NCBI GenBank assembly: GCA_031556035.1
Contig: JAVBTT010000014.1
Location: 1-64,000 of the forward strand
Direction: 5' to 3'
DNA length: 64,000 nucleotides
DNA from: JAVBTT01 sp031556035
GTDB taxonomy: Bacteria; Bacillota; Clostridia; Oscillospirales; UBA929
This document shows positions 33,391-44,351 of this stretch, in pieces. Made by a program: the position numbers and the translations under genes. Position 1 is the first letter of the stretch; each line of letters begins with the position of its first letter. The notes below the pieces were generated by a model. It was not told the DNA's origin, did not search any database, and worked only from the letters and a program-made list of their open reading frames with translations.

Positions 33391-33624
33391 GTGCCTTTTG
33401 TTTTTGGAATGCTGCTAGTCTTTTTGTTTTTTCTCATCCTTTACTGGGTGGTAAAGGCCGCTGTCAGACACGCCATATGGGAGTTAAGGCATGAGGACGC
33501 GGAGACCTCGGACTCCGCCGCTTCAGGCGCGCCTCAAAGGGACTGCCCCTCCTGCCAGAGGCGGCACGATTTCGATTATCCCAAGTGCCCCTATTGCGGG
33601 CATGTGTACGAATCAATTGAATAA
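33391..33624 (+). CDS. Small membrane protein with C-terminal zinc ribbon
   Basis: 77 residues starting at GTG 33391 after GAGGAGGTGA. One N-terminal membrane helix (FGMLLVFLFFLILYWVV), a short polar linker, and a rubredoxin-like zinc ribbon with two C-x2-C knuckles, CPSCQRR and CPYCGHVYE. Topology probably puts the ribbon in the cytoplasm. It is 19 bases after the beta-helix gene and probably co-transcribed. No family function is known to me. Confidence 0.7.
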   Translation: MPFVFGMLLVFLFFLILYWVVKAAVRHAIWELRHEDAETSDSAASGAPQRDCPSCQRRHDFDYPKCPYCGHVYESIE

Positions 33625-33626
33625 TG

Positions 33627-33734
33627 ATGTACCAGTTAAACCTTGCCGCCAGTGGCGGGGAAAATGCGCCGCCCGCACAGCGGGCAGAGCATTTTGAGGA
33701 GCTATTGCGGCAAGGTTTAATCGTGGGACCAATA
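33627..33734. repeat. Family A palindromic repeat, copy 2
   Basis: 108 bp, nearly identical to copy 1. Here the 14-base inverted repeat TTAAACCTTGCCGC / GCGGCAAGGTTTAA is perfect. It starts two bases after the zinc-ribbon gene stop. Confidence 0.88.
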
Positions 33735-33749
33735 GCTTTTATATCATAG

Positions 33750-33781
33750 AATGGGGGGACGGCGAAAGCCGTCCCCCCATT
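33750..33781. terminator. Terminator between converging genes
   Basis: AATGGGGGGACGGC and GCCGTCCCCCCATT form a 14-bp stem closed by a GAAA tetraloop. Confidence 0.88.
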
Positions 33782-33798
33782 GATGTGTATGCACTCAA

Positions 33799-34779
33799 TC
33801 AGCCTTGCTTTTTCAGAACATAATACTGCGGATCCATGCCCATGAGGGTATAATCGCCAGTCTTCCACTCATAGAACATATAGGTGTCGTCTCCTATTTC
33901 TTTTATTATACATTTGCTGGCGGTTTTATTAGCCTTATCAAGAATCAGTTCGCCTGTCCAGCTCCATATGGCCGCAGAATTGCCGTTGACGGCCACAGCC
34001 CCGTCCTCACTAATTTTAAGCTGATTTAAATACAGGCGGTCAGGAAAAGCGTACTCATAGGGTTTGAAGTCCTCAATAGTTTTAACAAAATCCACGCTTT
34101 CCCACACCCCGGGCATTTGAGGGTTATATTCGAAGGGATAGTCAATATTATCCTCTATCCTTGTGGGCTCATACGTCGAATAATCCTCGCTGTCCACCTT
34201 TTTCAAGACATAGTAACATGGCTTCATACCCCTGATGGTATAATCTCCCGATTTCCACTCGCAGAACATGTACTGCGCTCCGCCGATTTCTTCAATGACA
34301 TACGCGCTTGCCGTTTTCTCTCCCTGGTTAATTATTATGCCCTTAGTCCATGTCTCTGAGGAATTCACCAAATTTTTGTTGCCCTCGTTAATGGAAACAA
34401 GCATACGACCGCCATTGATAAAGGCATACTCGTTTAAATACAATTTCCCTTCCCAGGAGGGCCCCCGGTCCGGCGAGAAGTCCTCGATGCTTTGCACAAA
34501 ATCCACCGCCAGCCATCTGCCTATGACACCGGGGTCGTCGACAAAGCTGTAATCGGTTTTGTCCGCCCTCATCTGGCTGAACGCGGCCCCGGCTGTAAAA
34601 GAGAGAACGATTATAAGGGCGGCGACCAATGAAACGACCTTTTTGCTCATATATATACCTCCAATATGTCCTTTGTTTTTCTGATACTTCTCCCAAACGC
34701 TGTTAAAGCCCGTTTCAGGGGTGTTGCGCGATAGGGAATCGCGGATTACCCGCCCGATGTCGTTTTCAAAATTGTCCAC
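33799..34779 (-). CDS. Membrane-anchored protein with two tandem repeats, probable ECF sigma partner
   Basis: 326 residues starting at GTG 34779 (SD GGAGG). A cytoplasmic N-terminus (FENDIGRVIRDSLSRNTPETGF, about 45 residues) precedes one membrane helix (VVSLVAALIIVLSFTAGAAF, about 47-67). Outside are two copies of a domain of about 125 residues: IGRWLAVDFVQSIEDF ... GDYTIRGMKPCYYVLKK and PGVWESVDFVKTIEDF ... GDYTLMGMDPQYYVLKK. Similar repeats occur on extracellular parts of Firmicutes BlaR1/M56-type sensors. The gene overlaps the sigma factor gene by 14 bases and the topology is that of an anti-sigma factor, but the N-terminus lacks a recognisable ZAS or RsgI domain, so anti-sigma function is inferred from context. 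Confidence 0.65.
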   Translation of the reverse strand: MDNFENDIGRVIRDSLSRNTPETGFNSVWEKYQKNKGHIGGIYMSKKVVSLVAALIIVLSFTAGAAFSQMRADKTDYSFVDDPGVIGRWLAVDFVQSIEDFSPDRGPSWEGKLYLNEYAFINGGRMLVSINEGNKNLVNSSETWTKGIIINQGEKTASAYVIEEIGGAQYMFCEWKSGDYTIRGMKPCYYVLKKVDSEDYSTYEPTRIEDNIDYPFEYNPQMPGVWESVDFVKTIEDFKPYEYAFPDRLYLNQLKISEDGAVAVNGNSAAIWSWTGELILDKANKTASKCIIKEIGDDTYMFYEWKTGDYTLMGMDPQYYVLKKQG

Positions 34780-35305
34780 TTGTAAAACCTCCCTCCAGAG
34801 TATCGGGACGGCTGACGCTTGACCTCAGAGAGTTCAGGGCTGAATTCAGCCTTGATTTGCACGTACCGAGCGGGATTGCCAGTATGTCCGAAATGTCCTT
34901 CAGCTTCATGTCGCAGTAGTAGTGCAAAACGATTATTTCCCTGTGCTTTAACGGAAGCTCATTGACGGCGGCCCACAGTTCGCGTCCCTCCTCGTCCTTC
35001 AGAACCGAAGCCTCGACAAAATCAACGCCGCCGCTTTCTGGCGCGTCCCCGATAAAGGTCAGCCACTTCTGCTTTCGCAGGAGGTTTCTTGTGACGTTTA
35101 CCGTTATTTTATATATCCACGGCAGCAGAGGCTTTTCGGCATTATATGCGTCGAATTTTTGGAACACTCGCAAAAAAGTCTCCTGAACGGCGTCCTCCGC
35201 CAAGACTCTCGATTTTGTCAGGATCATGGCCGCTCGGAAGACATAGGCGGAGTTGGCGCTGTATATTTCCTCGGCCTGGGCCTGCGTAATGCTGTCCGAT
35301 AGCAA
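34766..35305 (-). CDS. ECF-family RNA polymerase sigma factor
   Basis: 179 residues. Sigma region 2 is seen in YSANSAYVFRAAMILTKSRVLAEDAVQETFLRVFQKF; region 4 in LPLKHREIIVLHYYCDMKLKDISDILAIPLGTCKSRLNSAL. Start is TTG 35305, seven bases after GGAGG. It should direct polymerase to stress promoters when its membrane partner, encoded downstream with a 14-base overlap, releases it. A matching ECF-type promoter (GAACCTTTTT and GTATAT) stands directly upstream, so autoregulation is likely. Confidence 0.92.
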   Translation of the reverse strand: MLSDSITQAQAEEIYSANSAYVFRAAMILTKSRVLAEDAVQETFLRVFQKFDAYNAEKPLLPWIYKITVNVTRNLLRKQKWLTFIGDAPESGGVDFVEASVLKDEEGRELWAAVNELPLKHREIIVLHYYCDMKLKDISDILAIPLGTCKSRLNSALNSLRSSVSRPDTLEGGFTSGQF

Positions 35306-35350
35306 AAGTGTACCTCCGTTCAGTGGGTCGCGGGTCGGCGCCTTTACCCT

Positions 35351-35378
35351 ATATACACATTAAACACCAAAAAGGTTC
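35351..35378 (-). promoter_or_regulatory. ECF-type autoregulatory promoter
   Basis: On the minus strand GAACCTTTTT (35369-35378) fits the GAAC -35 class of ECF sigma factors; GTATAT (35351-35356) is a plausible -10 at about the right distance, 46 bases upstream of the sigma start codon. Confidence 0.6.
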
Positions 35379-35401
35379 GGCGTGGAAGTAGCAACGGCGA
35401 T

Positions 35402-35445
35402 AAATTCCCGCGTGGCGGCAGACGTCTGCCACCACGCGGGAATTT
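35402..35445. terminator. Large palindromic hairpin between secA and the sigma gene
   Basis: AAATTCCCGCGTGG pairs with CCACGCGGGAATTT, and the inside GGCAGACGTCTGCC is itself a palindrome. No T-run; it may insulate secA from the sigma operon rather than terminate. Confidence 0.5.
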
Positions 35446-35479
35446 GATGGTTGGGAAGGGTTTGAGCTAATCTCATGTT

Positions 35480-35586
35480 ATACTAATCCCATGTTAATTC
35501 CGTCAGGTTTTAAACAGGTATTAGTATTAAAACCTTCCGTTCATTAATTTGCAGAAGCTTGCCGTAGCAAGCTTCTGCAAATTAAT
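35480..35586. repeat. Rearranged family B repeat
   Basis: First a shortened copy, 35480-35527, with left end ATACTAATCCCATGTTAA joined directly to right end GTCAGGTTTTAAACAGGTATTAGTAT. Then the left half of a second copy with its core palindrome: 20 bases at 35543-35562 pair perfectly with 35567-35586 around CGTA. Compare the full copy at 23598-23700. Confidence 0.75.
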
Positions 35587-35634
35587 TGTGTTAAATGGTT
35601 GACACGCATCAAGCGAGGCGACCTGGCGCTGTCT

Positions 35635-38394
<2,760 letters not shown>

Positions 38395-38514
38395 TTATTT
38401 TCCTCCCATTGGTGTGGCGGATGCGCGGAATATATTTCCTGATATGCGCATCCATATGATTATACCACTTTTTGAAAAAAAACCAATAGGGGATTTTCAG
38501 AATCCAGATTTGGA

Positions 38515-38550
38515 ACAACCCCTGATTTCTATTGTGAAATCAAGGGTTGT
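38515..38550 (-). terminator. Hairpin after the diguanylate cyclase gene
   Basis: ACAACCCCTGATTTC and GAAATCAAGGGTTGT pair (one G-U type mismatch) around ATTGT-like loop; no strong U-run, so termination strength is uncertain. Confidence 0.5.
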
Positions 38551-38558
38551 CAGGTCCG

Positions 38559-39650
38559 TCAATAAACTATCTGGTTCCGGCCGTTTTCTTTCGCCTTATA
38601 CAGATTTTTATCCGCGTTTTCCAGAAAGCTTGAAAAAGATATTCCCTTATAGTAAACACTTATCCCGCTGCTGATTGTAAGGTTTAACTTGCTATTCCAT
38701 TCAACCTTCTCTAATTCTTTATATATTACTTTCATTTTCACAATTGCCTGATCAAGTCTGCAATTTTTGAAAATAACTAAAAATTCCTCTCCGCCATATC
38801 GTCCGAAAATGTCTTCGTCAGTCAATGTGTCTATGACACACTGGGAAAGATCCACAAGTACTTTGTCGCCGAAATTATGCCCATATGTATCATTGATTTT
38901 TTTGAAGAAGTCAATATCGAAGATACACATCGCAAGCTCGCTGCCGTCATCGAATGATTTTCGCATTTCATCGTATAAATAGGATGTTAGATATCTGCGG
39001 TTATAAATGCCTGTTAGGGGATCTGTAATCGAACTGAATTTTAACTGTTCTACAAGCAGTTCCGTCTCGTGCTTAGATTTTTTATAATCGCTCAATACCT
39101 GATAGGCCAAATAGACGCTGACGCAGTAGCTCAGGCACATGCCCAGGGCTAAATCCGCATAATGCGCGTCTCTGCTGGGGTAAGGTATGCTTACGTTGGG
39201 AAACTTTAGCTCAATGAATGTAAAGGACGTAAACATAATAATAACGATTATCAAAATAATTGTACGAAATCGGCCTTTAAACGCAATCACAACAAATATG
39301 CCTATTAATACAACAAAAGGCATGGTTGAGCCGGTTGCCCCGCCCGTGGAAAACCAGAGGGAAGGGAACAAAACAAATATCGCATACAGAATGACGATCA
39401 GCGATGGCGACTCCCATTTTCGGGTTTTGAAAAAGTATACAAGACATATTCCGTCAATAGCAATGTTTATTGAGGGAATAATCAAAGTAATTATACTTAG
39501 GCCGAGGGATACATTCCCGAACAAGCCCACTGTTGACATCAGTATGCCGGATATTGTAACCAACAAAAATGTCTTTTCTTCCAACAAATAATCTTTATTG
39601 GAAATAAATTTTTCATTAAAAACAGCAATACACTTTTTAATATATCTCAT
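38559..39650 (-). CDS. Membrane diguanylate cyclase (GGDEF domain)
   Basis: 363 residues. About six membrane helices fill residues 25-200 without a known sensor domain, then a GGDEF domain (about 205-363): SITDPLTGIYNRRYL, CIFDIDFFKKINDTYGHNFGDKVL and the active-site GRYGGEEF, which should make cyclic-di-GMP from two GTP. The RxxD product-inhibition site before GGEEF is absent (TDED instead), so feedback control is probably lost. Five-nucleotide composition and AT content are a little higher than neighbours. No EAL or PilZ partner in the window. Confidence 0.9.
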   Translation of the reverse strand: MRYIKKCIAVFNEKFISNKDYLLEEKTFLLVTISGILMSTVGLFGNVSLGLSIITLIIPSINIAIDGICLVYFFKTRKWESPSLIVILYAIFVLFPSLWFSTGGATGSTMPFVVLIGIFVVIAFKGRFRTIILIIVIIMFTSFTFIELKFPNVSIPYPSRDAHYADLALGMCLSYCVSVYLAYQVLSDYKKSKHETELLVEQLKFSSITDPLTGIYNRRYLTSYLYDEMRKSFDDGSELAMCIFDIDFFKKINDTYGHNFGDKVLVDLSQCVIDTLTDEDIFGRYGGEEFLVIFKNCRLDQAIVKMKVIYKELEKVEWNSKLNLTISSGISVYYKGISFSSFLENADKNLYKAKENGRNQIVY

Positions 39651-39735
39651 ACATTATGTATCGTAAAATTTCTGTAGAAGATTAGAGGTTTAATTATTTT
39701 AGATAGACACTCATGTATTCTGTTTGTATACAAAA

Positions 39736-39768
39736 AGCTATGAAGCCGGTTCATCCGGCTTCATAGCT
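39736..39768 (-). terminator. Terminator of the small Cys/Gly-rich gene
   Basis: On the minus strand AGCTATGAAGCCGG, a five-base loop and CCGGCTTCATAGCT, then TTTTTG: canonical intrinsic terminator. Confidence 0.88.
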
Positions 39769-39792
39769 AGGAATTGATCCGTATTATTGCGC

Positions 39793-39924
39793 TCAGCAGC
39801 CTCTGTTTCCGAATCCGAAACCGTCTCCGCAGCAGCATATAAGCACTACGATGATTATGATAATCCAAAGGCAGCTGTCTCCGCCATCCTCGCAGCCTTC
39901 GCGTCGTCCAAAACCGAATCCCAT
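39793..39924 (-). CDS. 43-residue Gly/Cys-rich single-span membrane peptide
   Basis: ATG 39924 is preceded by GGGAGGTG at ideal spacing, and the frame ends at TGA 39793 just before a canonical terminator, so this is a complete small gene. The peptide begins MGFGFGRREGCEDGGDSC, has one hydrophobic helix (LWIIIIIVVLICCC) and ends GDGFGFGNRGC. Five to six Cys and symmetric GFGFG motifs flank the helix. It resembles small YjcZ-like or Cys-rich transmembrane peptides scattered in spore-forming Firmicutes, some linked to sporulation. Function unknown. Longer frames on the same strand (to 39976) are different frames and are not real. Confidence 0.75.
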   Translation of the reverse strand: MGFGFGRREGCEDGGDSCLWIIIIIVVLICCCGDGFGFGNRGC

Positions 39925-40032
39925 AATAAACACCTCCCTTTGCCTTAGCATATGCCCGCAGATAGACATTTGGCACAGGGGCGGGCCTGTTTTTTATAAT
40001 AAGCCGGGCATATGTTTATGGCTGTGCGCAGA

Positions 40033-40063
40033 CGTCCCCGGCCCTTGGGAAGGGCCGGGGACG
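40033..40063 (-). terminator. Terminator after the GH43 gene
   Basis: CGTCCCCGGCCCT and AGGGCCGGGGACG form a perfect 13-bp stem around TGGGA, 42 bases past the stop. Confidence 0.75.
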
Positions 40064-40104
40064 CGGATTGCCGTTGAATTATTCAGTGTCGGAGACCGTG
40101 CTTT

Positions 40105-43100
40105 TTAAGACAGCCTTGTTATCTCAAGCGAGCCGAGCCTGCCCGTTATCGCGTCCGCTCCGAGTGTCTCGTCGCCCCAGAAGGTCATCTTAAGCAGGTT
40201 GTCGGTCACGACAACGGTGAAGTTCCTGAGCGCGGCGAGGGGACCGTGGTTGTCGCTTCCGACTCCGAGGGGTGTTTCGTGGGTGTAGACCGTCGGGTCG
40301 TCCTGAATGGTGAAGTGGGTCGTGTTGGCGGAATCCTTCGCGCCGGTGTAGACATAGACGTTGTACGTCCCGTTCGGGAGGTCCATGTAGAAGCTGTACT
40401 TCTCCCCGCCGGGCATATACACATGGTCGCGGAACTTGTTGCCGCCCTCGGCGCTCTCGTTGGCGTACACGCCCTCGCTGAAGCCGAAGCACTGGATGAG
40501 GGGGATCTTCTTGTACACGTTCAGGTTGCTCATGGCAACGAACCCGCCCTCAAGCGGGGAGCCCTCCGGCCCGAAGTCGATGCGCCACGAGGTCTGCCAG
40601 GCGATATCCGGGTCGATCAGGGAGGCTACCTGTGAGGCGGACATGGGTATGCCGTAGATTTTGACGTCGTCGATCCTTACTGTACCGGGGCCGCCACCAA
40701 CAGAAAAGTACATATCGGACAGATTATTGTCACTGAAAAGCTCTGTCAAATCTCCAGCGCCAGAAGCTACAAGATTGCCATTTCTGTAAAGCGCAATGCC
40801 GGACTTATTCACCGTGAAAGTCACAAAGCTCCACTCACCTGTGGGCAGATAGTTGTCGGCCCAGTCTTTTACAATATCAATATCTGATTCGATCCCCTTA
40901 GCACAGCAGAGGCTATAGTTTGCTCCTATGAACCAATCATTATTGCCAATTGCAAACAGCTGTCCATCAAAGCCGGCTACGGGATTTACCCACATGCTTA
41001 CAGTGAAGCCGTTCTGTATGCCCTTCAGGGAATCCGAGGGGAGTTCAAGCCATTGGAGCATTCTAGTCGTCTCAAGCACAGGCCCCTTATTCTCATCATT
41101 CACTACCTTCGCGCCGCCGACAAGCGTGCCGATGCCGAGCAGGCTTCCGGTGTTCATCGTGAGATATCCGTCGGCGGTGGAAAAGCCGTAGTTGTAGAGC
41201 GGGGGAAGGGTGAACGCCTCGGCGCCCGCTGTGGCCGCCTTGACCAATACGCTGAACGCCTTCGCCGTGACCGCGTTGCCCCTGATTATGACCGCCGTGA
41301 GGTTGACGGTGACGTCCTCGGCTCCGCGCGTGACTGTGCCGTCAGCCGAAATGACGGCGGGGTCGCTTGTCGTCCAGACGACCCTGGTGCCGTAGGCGAA
41401 CTCATTAAACAAGGGGATGTCGGTGGTAGCCGCGGTGGCCGCGGTGTTTCCGTAGGGAAGGGTCAGCAGGGCGGCGGAGGCGTTGACGGCCTTCAGGTCG
41501 CTGTCGCTGAGGGCCATTCTGGCGCCCCAGATGCACTCGTTGTTTGTGCCCACCGCGGAGAAGGTCATCACCTTCGAGACGGTGAGCGACTCATCCTGCT
41601 GCTTGAAGAACACGCCCTTGTAAACCACCCCGTTGATGGTCATGCTCATGTAGTGCGTGCCCTCGTTCATGCTCCATGCGCCCTCGATGTCTCCGGTCAC
41701 GGTGCCGTCGGCGTTGAGGTCGATAATCAGGGTGTCGAGCATGGCGGTGCTTGTCTGGCTGCCGTGGTTGACAAACTCGTAGGTGCCTACTATGTCGTCA
41801 ACAGCGTAACCGGTGGGCGAAATAGTGTCGTTTGTGTTCTCGAACACAGCCGTCACCGGCCATCCGTCCTCGTTGGGGAACATCTGGTGGCCCCTAATCT
41901 GATTCGAGGAGCCGGATACGAACCGCTGGTGGTAGAATATGTACATCTGCCCATTGTCCATAAGATACGACCCGTGGCCGGCGTATTTGTACCCGCCGCC
42001 GCGCGCGCCGCTGGTGCTGTTGACAAGGGTGCTGAGGCTGTAGTTGCCGATCAGCTTGATTCCGTGCTCCTCGGTCAAATCAGCGCCGCTGGCGAAGTCG
42101 GCGCGGTTGCCGACCGCGTCCAGATATGGGCCGGTCACGTTTTTGGAGCGGAACATGCGCAGGTTGTAGCCCCCGGTGATCTGGCCGTAGACCGTCTGGA
42201 GGTAATAGTACTCCGTTGTGGGATTGTAAACGATATGTCCGCCCTCGCCGCCTCTGTAGAAGCCTCCGGCGATCCTGATTCCGAAATAGCGGTCGATCTG
42301 GTTGCCGCCCTCGGTCACCCCGTCCACGCCGGGGTAGCGGGGGAGTCCGGTGCCCTTGTCCAGCTCAAGCATGAAGATGCCGCCGTTGTGGGCGCCGTAG
42401 ATCATCCAGAACTTGCCGTCCTTGTCGAAGAAGGCTTCGGGGTCGATATTCTCGGGATACTCGACGGAGTTATAGCCGCCTTCCGCGTTGAACCACTCCG
42501 CCTTGGGCTTATCCCCGTTCGGGCCGTCGCCCTTTATTACGCCCGCGGCGATCAGCTCATCAATATTGGTGTTCGTCCAGATGGTGTCGACGGTGGCTTT
42601 CTCCTCGTCCGGCCCGCCGACGAGGGTGAAGCCGGAATATGAGATTGTCTTTACATGGTTGTATGGGCCTCTGATTGATTTGGAGACGGCGAAGCCGATC
42701 GCTCCGCGCTTAAAGTTAGATGTGGAGCAGTAATACCACATATACGCGCCGGATGTGCCGTCCCCGTTGTCGTAATAAGGGTTCCAGACGATGCCCGAGG
42801 CATACGTGGTCCCGTTGGCTCCTCCGTTGGTGCCGTCCAGCCCGGCCCACGCAAACGATTCAGCCAGGTTTGTGGTTCTGTTGGGGACGGTGAAGCTGCC
42901 ACTTGTCCAGTTGACAAGGTCGGTGGAGCTGGGCATCCCGGTGCCTGTTCCGATAATGTACCAGGTCGGAGTCTCGGCGTTTGGGTCTTTTAAAATGGAG
43001 GGGTCGTGCTGGGTGGCGCGGGTCGGAAGTGTACGCGCGACCGGGGCGGGAGCGTTTTCATCCGTGGCTGTGATGGAGAGGTGCTCTGTGGCCCACCAAA

Positions 43101-43992
43101 CGCCGAAGGCATCCACCATGTTAGGATGAAATTCGTAGACCCCGGCCTCGCTCAGATGAACGGTCAGCACCCAGGTGCGGACACCGTCCACGTCGGAATA
43201 GACGCTTGAGGTCTCGATCCTCTGTCTGGAATTGTCCATTGTCTCAAAGAGTCCTACATCCAAGGTGGCCAGGTTGGTGCGGACAATGACCGCGAAGTTC
43301 TGCCCGGTGTAGACATCTTTTGGCGCGTCCGCGCCGTGGAACACAGGAGCGTCAACGAATACGTCGAAGGTGAATGTGAAGCAGTAGCTTGGGAAGAGCT
43401 TGGGATATTTTACCTTGGAAACCGAAACGGTCCCGGAAGGAGGAGCGTCGACTGTGATGAAAGCGTCACTGCTGCCGAGTATCGCGACCGGCGCACCGTT
43501 CGCCTTCGCCAGATAAGCGCCTGCCGGAGCTATTTCCTCTGTGAAATGAATATTCGTTATTGTCCGCTCAGGATTGGTGTAGGCTACCGGCGTCCAGATA
43601 GACGGCGTTATCATGCGAACCGCTATCGGCAGCCTCTTGGAGACCTCCGCGCCCGCAAAGCGAGCCCCTATGTATACGTCATCGGACTCGCCCAAGCTGC
43701 CGATGCGTATTGTCGCGGCCCCGTTCGAGAGCTTTACCTCCTCGGAGATCATCCGCTCGCCGGCGTACAGGGCGGCATATACGTCCAGCCCAGCCGCCTC
43801 GGGGGAAACCTCCGCGTATACGGGGATAACAGCCGCGCAGCCGAACACAAGGGACTGGATTTTAGATGACGTGCCAAGCGAAAGTATCTCGGGTTCGGGG
43901 CTTTCGGAAGCTGCAAGACCGGCCCCGGAGAGGGCAAACAGCATGACAGCGGCCATCGCTATGGATAAAAACGTGCGTAGCTTTCTTTCCAT
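40105..43992 (-). CDS. Secreted multidomain GH43 arabinanase-like glycoside hydrolase
   Basis: 1,295 residues. Signal peptide (FLSIAMAAVMLFALSGAGLA, cleavage about 28). Residues 30-320 are beta-rich modules. The GH43 five-bladed propeller spans about 325-715, with the three acidic residues in RATQHDPSILKD (base), NIDPEAFFDKDGKFW (pKa modulator) and GGEGGHIVYNP (acid). A GH43-associated C-terminal barrel of endo-1,5-arabinanases (VGTYEFVNHGS ... GAWSMNEGTHYMSM, about 724-827) follows, then an Ig-like repeat (VVWTTSDPAVISADGTVT, about 830-920), a LamG sugar-binding domain (about 935-1130) and a RIDFGPEGS-type carbohydrate-binding end (about 1140-1295). It should be exported and attack arabinan or a related plant polysaccharide. 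No LPXTG or SLH anchor is seen. Confidence 0.85.
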   Translation of the reverse strand: MERKLRTFLSIAMAAVMLFALSGAGLAASESPEPEILSLGTSSKIQSLVFGCAAVIPVYAEVSPEAAGLDVYAALYAGERMISEEVKLSNGAATIRIGSLGESDDVYIGARFAGAEVSKRLPIAVRMITPSIWTPVAYTNPERTITNIHFTEEIAPAGAYLAKANGAPVAILGSSDAFITVDAPPSGTVSVSKVKYPKLFPSYCFTFTFDVFVDAPVFHGADAPKDVYTGQNFAVIVRTNLATLDVGLFETMDNSRQRIETSSVYSDVDGVRTWVLTVHLSEAGVYEFHPNMVDAFGVWWATEHLSITATDENAPAPVARTLPTRATQHDPSILKDPNAETPTWYIIGTGTGMPSSTDLVNWTSGSFTVPNRTTNLAESFAWAGLDGTNGGANGTTYASGIVWNPYYDNGDGTSGAYMWYYCSTSNFKRGAIGFAVSKSIRGPYNHVKTISYSGFTLVGGPDEEKATVDTIWTNTNIDELIAAGVIKGDGPNGDKPKAEWFNAEGGYNSVEYPENIDPEAFFDKDGKFWMIYGAHNGGIFMLELDKGTGLPRYPGVDGVTEGGNQIDRYFGIRIAGGFYRGGEGGHIVYNPTTEYYYLQTVYGQITGGYNLRMFRSKNVTGPYLDAVGNRADFASGADLTEEHGIKLIGNYSLSTLVNSTSGARGGGYKYAGHGSYLMDNGQMYIFYHQRFVSGSSNQIRGHQMFPNEDGWPVTAVFENTNDTISPTGYAVDDIVGTYEFVNHGSQTSTAMLDTLIIDLNADGTVTGDIEGAWSMNEGTHYMSMTINGVVYKGVFFKQQDESLTVSKVMTFSAVGTNNECIWGARMALSDSDLKAVNASAALLTLPYGNTAATAATTDIPLFNEFAYGTRVVWTTSDPAVISADGTVTRGAEDVTVNLTAVIIRGNAVTAKAFSVLVKAATAGAEAFTLPPLYNYGFSTADGYLTMNTGSLLGIGTLVGGAKVVNDENKGPVLETTRMLQWLELPSDSLKGIQNGFTVSMWVNPVAGFDGQLFAIGNNDWFIGANYSLCCAKGIESDIDIVKDWADNYLPTGEWSFVTFTVNKSGIALYRNGNLVASGAGDLTELFSDNNLSDMYFSVGGGPGTVRIDDVKIYGIPMSASQVASLIDPDIAWQTSWRIDFGPEGSPLEGGFVAMSNLNVYKKIPLIQCFGFSEGVYANESAEGGNKFRDHVYMPGGEKYSFYMDLPNGTYNVYVYTGAKDSANTTHFTIQDDPTVYTHETPLGVGSDNHGPLAALRNFTVVVTDNLLKMTFWGDETLGADAITGRLGSLEITRLS

Positions 43993-44184
43993 GGCTCTCT
44001 ACCTTTCTTTTTTAGAATATGGCAATATGCACTAAGTGTATTGTACAATCAATGTAAATGATTGTCAATGTTAGCTATGGGCACAAACGACCATAAACAG
44101 GGCAAAAACAATCATTTATCGTAAAACTATCGGCGCGCAACTGGTTTCTTCCGGCTTGCCCCGGGGCTTTCCTTCTTGTTATTT

Positions 44185-44291
44185 ATGTACCAGTTAAACC
44201 TTGCCGCCAGTGGCGGGGAAAATGCGCCGCCCGCACAGCGGGCAGAGCATTTTGAGGAGCTATTGCGGAAGGTTTAATCGTGGTACTAATA
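44185..44291. repeat. Family A palindromic repeat, copy 3
   Basis: 107 bp, same sequence as copies 1 and 2 apart from one deleted base and the end GGTACTAATA in place of GGACCAATA. It lies just ahead of the spoIVFA-like gene. Confidence 0.88.
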
Positions 44292-44351
44292 TCAATGCAC
44301 ACATCTTTTGCCGTCCCCCGGAATATATTTGACCAAGAGGGGGGACGAACT

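Noticed and set aside
41053..42642. Long plus-strand frame (529 codons) inside the GH43 gene
   Set aside because: It is antisense to a well-supported enzyme, lacks an SD and any family motif, and reflects high GC codon bias.
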